A stretch of DNA of 64,000 bases, from NCBI RefSeq assembly GCF_964275005.1, contig NC_092692.1, positions 18,625,506-18,689,505 of the forward strand, read 5' to 3'. The stretch's first letter is position 1; each line of letters begins with the position of its first letter. Both the position numbers and the translations under genes were made by a program. This DNA comes from Diadema setosum (Eukaryota; Echinodermata; Echinoidea; Diadematoida; Diadematidae). Below are positions 47,235-64,000 of the stretch, in pieces. The notes beneath the pieces are model-generated. The model had not been told where the DNA came from. It saw only the letters and a list, made by a program, of their open reading frames with translations, and ran no database searches.

Positions 47235-50200
47235 TCAGTATTCGTCATAAGACTTGATGTACACTGGCTTCGCCTGTCTCCTCAGTCTGTCTTGGGCTTT
47301 CTTGCCTTTACCCATAGAGGGCGGAAGTCCACCGTATGGAATATTCACAGGTCTGGGGTATGGCGTCTTGTAGTGATAAGCTGACGCATATAAGAAAGTA
47401 TACATATAGCGAGCTGAAAATGTATTTTAAAAACAAATAAGCATAACAAACAAACAAACAAGGGGAAGAAATGAATGAATGGACAAACATCTTTGAGGTG
47501 GTTAAAATAATTTGACACTCACACTGCATTCAGGTGTGTGTATGTGTGTTTGTGTTTGTTTGAATTCTTCATTCTAATTGTCCCCGCCGAACGAGTTCGA
47601 GCAGGGGACTATGAAACGGGATCCATACGTGTGTGTGTCCGTCTGTCCGTCTGTCTGTGCATCCGTGTGTGATCAAAATGTTCAAAATGCTACTCCTTCG
47701 CCATTTCTAACCCGATTTTGATTCTGTTTGCTTTATGATAGCACTACATGGGAGCTTTGAAACTTCTATTGACCAATTCAGGTTCGTTGAGGGCAGCAGA
47801 CATTTTACGGCACAGGGCGCAGCCATAGTGGGTGTATCAGCCGACCCCCCTGCTCTCCCCCACCCCGGGGCAACATGTTAACACGCACTTGTAACAAAGG
47901 TTCGCGCACTAAGCAAGCATTCGCGCACTCAGTACGAGACGCCTATTGGCTAAAGCAGTTTTTCATTCTGCGCGCGTGCTAATGTAGGGAGAGGGGTGGG
48001 GGAGTGCGGAGGGGGGGGGGGGTCGGCTGATACACCCACTATGGCTGCGCCTATGCCAAAAATACACATAGCGCGTCACAGAATCGGTCAATACAGAATT
48101 TCAGTCGTGACCTTTGACCTTGACCTTTGACCTATATTGTACATTTTGCTTCAAAATGCTACTCCTTCGCCATTTCTAACCCGATTTTGATTCCGTTTGC
48201 TTTATATGATGGCACTAGGTGAGGGATTCAAAACTTCTACACAGAATTTTGACCTTTGACTACTTTGACCTTTGACCTTGATTTTTGACCTATATTGTAC
48301 ATTTTGCTACCAAATGCTACTCCTTCGCCATTTCTAACCCGATTTCGATTCCGTTTGCTCTATGTGATGGCACTAGGTGAGGGCTTCAAAACTTCTACAC
48401 AGAATTTTGACCTTTGACTTCTTTGACCTTTGACCTTGATTTTTGACCTATATTGTACATTGGCTACAAAATGCTTCTCCTTCGCCATTTCTAACCCGAT
48501 TTCGATTCCATTTGCTTTGTGTGATGGCACTAGGTGAGGGCTTCAAAACTTCTACATAGAATTTTGACCTTTGACTTCTTTGACCTTTGACCTTGATCTT
48601 TTTACCTACATTGTACATTTTGCTACTAAATGCTACTTCCGGCGGGGACATATATTACGCACCGCGTAATTTCTACTTTTCCTTGTTTATAGGTATGCAA
48701 TATTAATCTCAGTGACCCTTTATGTCACTATAATACAAATTCAACAGATCACATAAAATTTCAGGTATTTGGTACCAAACAAAACAAAATATATTATTGT
48801 ATGATTGTCATTTGTATGGTCACTAACATAGTGTCTCAAAATACACGGCTTGGTTTATGTGTATTTAAATGATATGTCTCAAAGTTAAATAAACTGTTCA
48901 CTCTACAAATTATCATGTATTTCTAATCTCCCAAACAGAAGACCTTCACAATGATTTTGCTCAAGATATTAAAATATGCCAACACCAAATTTTACAAGAG
49001 AAAAAAAGAAGACGTCAATTACTTCATGAGAAGTTATATAAACTATACTGTCTCACATTTTGTGTAAATGCAAGAACAAGAGCATGACATGATGATTTTG
49101 TTGCATATACCATATACAATGTGGGGGAATAATATAGGATATAGCATTATATAACAAAAGCAGACATTTCATCAGTCATGTAGTCTTGTATATTTTCCTA
49201 ATTGTAATAAAATCCAATGTTAAATTGATGGCACTATTTACAGTATTGTATTTTATATATTTATACATTTGCTCAGTGCAAATCTTAACAAATATAGACC
49301 CTGTGACTACCTCAATAATGTATGTATGCTATGAACTTACAATGCAGATGGGAAAAACAAGTACAGGTGTATATATGGTAAGAATCTGCCACCAGTCCTC
49401 AGTATAGCACAAAATGAATTACAGTGTACAAAATTAGATTGTCATCACAGTCCTTCAAATAAATGAATGCATTGCCCTAACTTTGCGCTGAGACTTTGGG
49501 CTTTTTCATATCGACAACACTCACCGATTTCCAACCTTGTTTCACCCTCCTTGAGGCAAAGCCTTATTTCTTCAGGATCAGTGAGCTGGAATGATATAAT
49601 AATAAAGTTGTCAAACCAAAACAAACCACTTAGATAATTGATATGATTTGTATTTCACACAATGTCTGGATTTTGCATCAAGTATTGTCCTGAATAAAAC
49701 ATGTATCGCGTATGTTTTAGATCAGTTCGACCCCAGATACAATTCTTGAATAGTACTGCTTCAGAAAGAAATACTAATCCTGTAATGACTGTGATATGGC
49801 TGCCAAATCCAGTGCAAGAATTTAGAGCTTGCCACATTTACAATTTTATGGATTCCTACAAACACAGACCGCAAAAATGCATCACATCACAGGCATATTG
49901 CCATTGGCCACACTGAGTTTGTGCATATATTTACTACGTACTACAAGAAAATGATTAAGATCTATATGACACTTTACACAGAGCACTGCATTATTTAGTT
50001 TTCAAAAAATTTAACCCTAATGTATTAATGCATGCCACATGTGAAATTAAATTTAATTGTGGAATTGTTAATGCTGCTGGTACAAGACTAGTCACAATGC
50101 TCATTGTGAAGCATAATTACAGTGTATTCACAACTGAAGGACAGGTGACTTAAAGATTAAAATAACAACAACAGCAACAAGGCTTTCTTTTAAGGATTTC

Positions 50201-50391
50201 CAAGTTTTTGTATAAATAGCATCCTCACTTGCTGGTTTTTCCTGAATAGATTCTTGGTTTCTTTCTCGATATATTCCCTCTCCTCTTTGGTGTCTGCTCT
50301 CTTTCCAGTGCTGGCTTCCCATGTCTGCGCTGCTCTCAGCAGCTTTCGGTAGAGTGAAAACACTTGTAACTTTCGAGTGGCCATATCTACG
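47235..50391 (-). CDS. LYRM1: LYR motif-containing protein 1, 120 aa, three coding exons
   Basis: Transcription runs right to left: ATG at 50384 in an exon spanning 50229-50391 (acceptor 'gactgcag' just upstream), then 49525-49585, then 47235-47380 with stop TGA at 47235. Phases join exactly (52 codons; 61 nt; 146 nt). The N-terminus MATRKLQVFSLYRKLLR carries the LYR tripeptide plus the basic/hydrophobic helix of Complex1_LYR proteins, followed by EYIEKETKNLFRKNQQ, LTDPEEIRLCLKEGETRLEI and the LYRM1-type ending YHYKTPYPRPVNIP. Length equals human LYRM1 (122 aa), with a lysine/arginine-rich tail after the PYPRP block. LYR proteins usually work in mitochondria with acyl-carrier protein in Fe-S or respiratory-complex assembly; the precise LYRM1 role is not settled. 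A non-coding first exon is likely near 53957. Confidence 0.92.
47817..48051. mobile_element. MITE with perfect 34-bp terminal inverted repeats, nested in the 47580 element
   Basis: The left end 'gcgcagccatagtgggtgta' continues to 'tcagccgacccccc', and the right end is its exact inverse complement over 34 bp. The interior holds 'gttcgcgcact' repeats and no ORF. Perfect ends suggest a recent insertion. Target duplication not resolved. Confidence 0.8.
48108..48593. promoter_or_regulatory. Five perfect DR1 nuclear-receptor half-site pairs inside the repeat
   Basis: TGACCTTTGACCT (inverse of AGGTCAAAGGTCA) occurs at 48108, 48121, 48266, 48424 and 48581. DR1 is the recognition pattern of HNF4, COUP-TF and RXR-type receptors. 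The sites come from the element's internal repeat, so regulatory use is only a possibility. Confidence 0.5.
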
Positions 50392-50466
50392 CTGCAGTCA
50401 GCTCACATGGCGTAATCTGTCACACATGAAAACAAAAATATGGATACTGGACTTTCTACTGAGAAA

Positions 50467-50468
50467 AC

Positions 50469-50526
<58 letters not shown>
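50467..50526. repeat. (CA)n microsatellite
   Basis: About 30 CA units with one AA interruption, just upstream of the LYRM1 coding start. Confidence 0.95.
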
Positions 50527-50531
<5 letters not shown>

Positions 50532-51087
50532 ACTGACAAGTAAACTGGTTTGATGAGCAAGCAGTAGCTCTCTAAATATATAGATTTTATGCATTTCAGT
50601 GCCTTCTAGAATAATTGTTGGATGGTATCTGACACTGGTAAATGATAATGATTCTGTGCAGTGTTGCCATGGAACTATGACTACTACTACATGTACTACT
50701 ACAAATAATATATGGGATTTAAGGCACCAAATCCATTGATCTAATGATTAAATGCTCTAGGTGCAACCATGTGCAAATACAGATACGTAAAGAGAAAGAA
50801 AATGACAAAGTGAAACAGTACAGGACATATGAAATTAATAATATTAATCAATAACTGTAAGGAAAATCAAACAGATTATACTTTTTGAGATTATTCTTAA
50901 TACTTCAACAGCATTATGACACTCTTAGTGAATTGAGGGAGTGAGTTCCATAAAGAAAACCTGCCGTGAGTAAAAGTTAGTTCTCCCCGCTTTGTGTGAA
51001 ACCTAAGGATGATAAGAAGGCCACAGTTCTTGGAACGTTAACATCTAAATACCTGTAATGTGTTTCTGGATACCCTCATTATCTTGT

Positions 51088-52650
51088 ACACTCAGCAAAA
51101 AAAGAAAGCAAACACTTTTTCAAGTTTATATTACTCATAGAATTTTTGGTGAAATGTTAACGTATTATATGCCATATGAAAGGTAATTTAATTTTTACTT
51201 TTTTTTTAAATTTAAACTTTAAACTTTACGCATGGGTGAACACCTTTGTTTTTCTCTTCCAAGGCACAAAAGTGAAAATTGCAAAAATGATCAAGTTGTC
51301 ATTCATGCGTAAATGGTCATTCATGCGTAAATGCTCTTCATGTAACAATAAGAACAAAAGACAAATTTGACACAATAATGAACATGGATTCAGTTACAAA
51401 AATATACCTATGATCTCTATAAATTCTTTAAAGCCCAAAAGATCAATAAGGCTAAAAATAATGGAGGAAAATGAAGAATGTTCTGTCAAATCCAAATTCA
51501 CATGAAATGAGAGAATAAGCAACATTAACAAAAATGGTAGAATTTTGAATTGAATATTCAAATTAGGAAAATTGTAAATTATATTTGGTTCTTGAATTTG
51601 TCTTATGAATTCTTAAATTACTAAATTGAATGAATGAAATAAAGATATTTTGTTCATTTAATCATCTTCATGCCCTTACTCCCTATGTCACTTGAAGTTT
51701 TAGTTCAGTGAAAATTCTTATTTTCCACCCTGAAGTTTCCCACTTTTATTTTGTTTGAGGTTATAAAGAGATTAAGAGAATATAAACTTATTTTTGCCAT
51801 TTCTTTGTGTCTCTCATTGTGTTAAACTGGTCTTTTGTTATTATTGTTATCTTAAAGGTAGGGGAATCCCACTTGCATGCCTTAAATGAAGAGTTGTATA
51901 AATACAGTGGTATGTTGAAGAGAGTATCATTTTAGAAACTCCCATAAAGTATTGAAAGTGGAAGGTAACATTTAGTACATTTTTATTGACCGTTAGATTT
52001 TGAATTGAATTTTTTTCGTGGCTCACCGTAAATTCCAGTACATTACTAGGCTACCTTTGCAGACACATGCATTGCATGTGTGTCCATCATGTATATTTTG
52101 TGAAGAAAGTTCATCAAAACTTACAAACACTTCTATAAATTCTTGCCACACACTCTATATGTTATTGCATCAGCTCTTATACTTTTAGATTTGTGTTTAT
52201 AGATAAAAGATACAGAAGACTGCAACAAAAAGGCTTAAGTGTGGCTGACACACAGAACTACTGAGTAGTTGAGTTTTGTACATTATTCAAATTGTAGATA
52301 ACTGTTGACTTCCAAATTTCTCAGCAGTGGCCTAAACAAGTCCCTGAGGTTCATATTTAATGTTTTTCTGCATTTTGGGAGGTCTGTAAAAGGTATCCCC
52401 TACCTTTAAAGGGCATTTGCAAATGAAAGACAATATGTCAATCTTTGAAATTTTACTTTTGTGCTTTGGAGGATAAAAACAAATGTGTTCACTCATGCGT
52501 AAGGTTTCCTTTTTTAATATATTGACCTACTAGATTGATAGCCAATTAAATTACCTTTATTATGGTATAAAATATATTGGTTTTCATGAAAATCTTCTAT
52601 GAAAATTTTGAACTCGAAAAAGTGTTTACTTTCTTTCTTTGCTGAGTGTA
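51088..52650. mobile_element. Nonautonomous DNA transposon with long inverted repeats flanked by TA
   Basis: Left end 'tacactcagcaaaaaaagaa' and right end '...tttctttgctgagtgta' are inverted, and similarity continues inwards for over 200 bp (for example 'cgcatgggtgaacacctttg' against the inverse of 'caaatgtgttcactcatgcg'). TA at both outer ends suits Tc1/mariner. No transposase. The middle is occupied by a second element at 51852-52410. Confidence 0.75.
51852..52410. mobile_element. Nested element with 'ttaaaggtagggga' ends
   Basis: Left 'ttaaaggtaggggaatccc' and right 'ggtatcccctacctttaa' are inverted with few differences, and both end in TTAA. It sits inside the TA-flanked element and so is younger. 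No ORF. Confidence 0.65.
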
Positions 52651-52660
52651 GAGGTACCCG

Positions 52661-53003
52661 CACCTTGCCAAGGGCCCTAAACCCGCCACCCTGTGTATAA
52701 AAAATGGCTACAATCGCACTGTACAAAACAAAAATGTAAGCATGGGACTGTGAGCAGTGCGCAAGGAATTTTGCAGGGTTTCACATCCACAGCCAAGCAA
52801 ACCGAGGCGAAAAAAGGCAATTTTGTCTTGCACCTTGCCAAGGGCCCTAAACCCGCCACCCTGCGTATAAAAAATGGCTACAATCGCACTGTACAAAAAA
52901 AAAAAAATGTAAGCATGGAACTGAGAGCAGTACGCAAGGAATTTTGCAGGGTTTCACATCCACAACCAAGCAAACCAAGGCGAAAACAGGCAATTTTGTC
53001 TTG
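52661..53003. repeat. Two tandem copies of a 170-bp unit
   Basis: Both copies begin 'caccttgccaagggccctaa' (52661 and 52831) and end 'ggcaattttgtctt' with few differences. No coding content is credible. Confidence 0.9.
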
Positions 53004-53956
53004 AAAATCTTGAATTTATATGAAATACAGGTTGTGGTGATCACGGTCCCTGCATAAGCCTACGTCTTTTACATGCCTTGCCTATGGGGGCGCATGGTGG
53101 CGATGTGGGTGCAGGCCATACTATTAGCGCACAACTAAATAATGACATCATTCACGTTTCACGACGATAGCTACAAAGTTGGACATCGATCATTGAACTT
53201 TTGTTCCATTAGAATCTTGTGCATTTTTCCTCGACGTGAGCAGAATTTCATAGAAATTAGAATTTCAGTGATGCAGTGTGTACAGAATACGCAAAAACGT
53301 TAATTATCATGCTGACTATGGCGATGTGCAGGATGCTCAAATATCATACACCAGTCTACTGAGTACTCCAGTCTCTAGTGCAAGTGTGCTTTGTTGTGTG
53401 TGTATAGAGCGTGTGTGTGCCAATACTCACATGTTAATTATTGTAACTTACATATAATATTGCATTTGTACAGACCCCCCCCCAAAAAAAAAATAAACAA
53501 AAACAAAAACAAAGCAAAACAAACAATCACTACAAACACACACACACAAAATGGAACAACAAATCCAGATTATTCTATTTCCCGTGTGGTTCCCACCCAC
53601 CCTGGCCTCCTTTACTTGCTTTGTTACTATCTGCCACATTGTCGTTTTTTTTTTTTTTTGGGGGGGGGGGAATGTTGTTATAAAGTCATCTAGAAATTAG
53701 AAAATAAATCAAATGAATGAGTGAAAATGTATTGAATATCTGAGTCGTTCTAATCTAACCATTCTATATCCAATGTACTGTCTGAGCATACACAGTTTTC
53801 AATATGAGGGACTGAAGTAATAATGATGAGCCCTTGCCTTGTCATTGATTAGCTTCATTCAGTCGTCACTAATGTCGTCAGTGTATTGTAATAATTGGCA
53901 TTCTGTTATAGAAATGGAATCAAATGAATCACGTCATATGCCGAAAATGTGCTTAC

Positions 53957-54213
53957 CATTGAGCATCGCAGTCTCACAAGCGTATTAAAGTCAGTATCTG
54001 CAGCCTGCTGCGTAAGCGGCCTCCGTAACAGCAGTTCACGTGTCCTCGGCTCGAGCCGCCGGCGGATGGTGGTACGGCCACGGCGGTGCGTTGGCACACC
54101 CGCCGGCGCCCCTGGGACAACCAGTGGTGCGTGCCGTTGCTCTGTGCATGTCTGTACCACGCACTGTAGGTGTGTAATTTGGGTGTAGTGCGAGGGAGGG
54201 AACATTCTTGAAG
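53957..54213. promoter_or_regulatory. Probable shared bidirectional promoter of LYRM1 (-) and TBCD (+)
   Basis: This is the most GC- and CpG-rich stretch in the right third of the window (54030-54120). A strong minus-strand donor (CAATG|GTAAGC, GT at 53956-53955) would end a non-coding LYRM1 exon beginning in this region. On the plus strand the TBCD start codon overlaps AAGATGGCCGC, a YY1-type start-site element. No TATA box. Confidence 0.45.

Positions 54214-64000
<9,787 letters not shown>

Larger units (their letters stand above)
47580..48649. mobile_element. Nonautonomous element with 'gtccccgccg' inverted ends and internal 157-bp repeats
   Basis: Starts 'gtccccgccg' and ends 'cggcggggac'. 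Inside, a block containing 'ctactccttcgccatttcta' repeats at about 47690, 48159, 48317 and 48474 (last three at 157-158 bp). Between these blocks lie runs of tgacctttgacct. No transposase ORF. It lies in the last LYRM1 intron and is itself interrupted by another MITE at 47817-48051. Confidence 0.7.

Noticed and set aside
52514-53044. Several 60-103-codon ORFs around the 170-bp tandem repeat
   Set aside because: They repeat with the repeat unit on both strands, most lack a credible start, and none resembles a known protein.

Overview
The window is invertebrate nuclear DNA: AT-rich, with short exons split by long introns, GT-AG splice sites, microsatellites and many small inverted-repeat transposons. 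Several repeat families (a 'gctcacctgag' element, a 'gtccccgccg' element, foldback elements ending in TTAA) and the conserved gene content suggest a marine deuterostome, most likely an echinoderm such as a sea urchin. That placement is inferred from memory of repeat families and was not computed. Four spliced protein genes were reconstructed by hand, checking each exon for splice sites and reading phase.

Layout. (1) 1-16756, plus strand: the C-terminal 563 residues of SPATA20 (thioredoxin-like/DUF255 family) in ten exons. Its 9-kb first intron holds a LINE copy split in two, a gene fragment with an amplified exon, a foldback MITE and a tandem-triplicated MULE-type transposase. (2) 16757-23836: intergenic, with two unexplained minus-strand ORFs (141 and 254 aa), a tRNA-derived SINE head and a small inverted-repeat element. 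(3) 23837-43007, plus strand: a 22-exon gene for a protein of about 2,570 residues that I do not know by name. It starts with an N-myristoylation signal and a basic patch. A short 'GG-V-S-F-D-L' motif recurs in several exons and resembles the tubulin-capping hairpin of stathmins. Its centre is a triplicated Ser/Asp-rich exon pair, and it ends in a basic helix and a very acidic tail. I read it tentatively as a giant relative of STMND1 (stathmin domain-containing 1). (4) 47235-50391, minus strand: LYRM1, a LYR-motif protein. (5) 54214-64000, plus strand: the first 370 residues of the tubulin-folding cofactor TBCD, running off the right edge. LYRM1 and TBCD are divergent and probably share the GC-rich promoter around 53.96-54.21 kb.

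How the genes relate. These are independent housekeeping-type genes, not an operon. TBCD handles alpha/beta-tubulin heterodimers, and the large central gene may also bind tubulin if the stathmin reading is right, but neighbourhood is weak evidence for a shared pathway. The most interesting part is the central gene: its apparent hairpin repeats, the exon-module triplication with pseudo-exon relics, and a coding minisatellite present in only one of the three modules. No rRNA, intact tRNA, CRISPR array, retrovirus or LTR element was seen.
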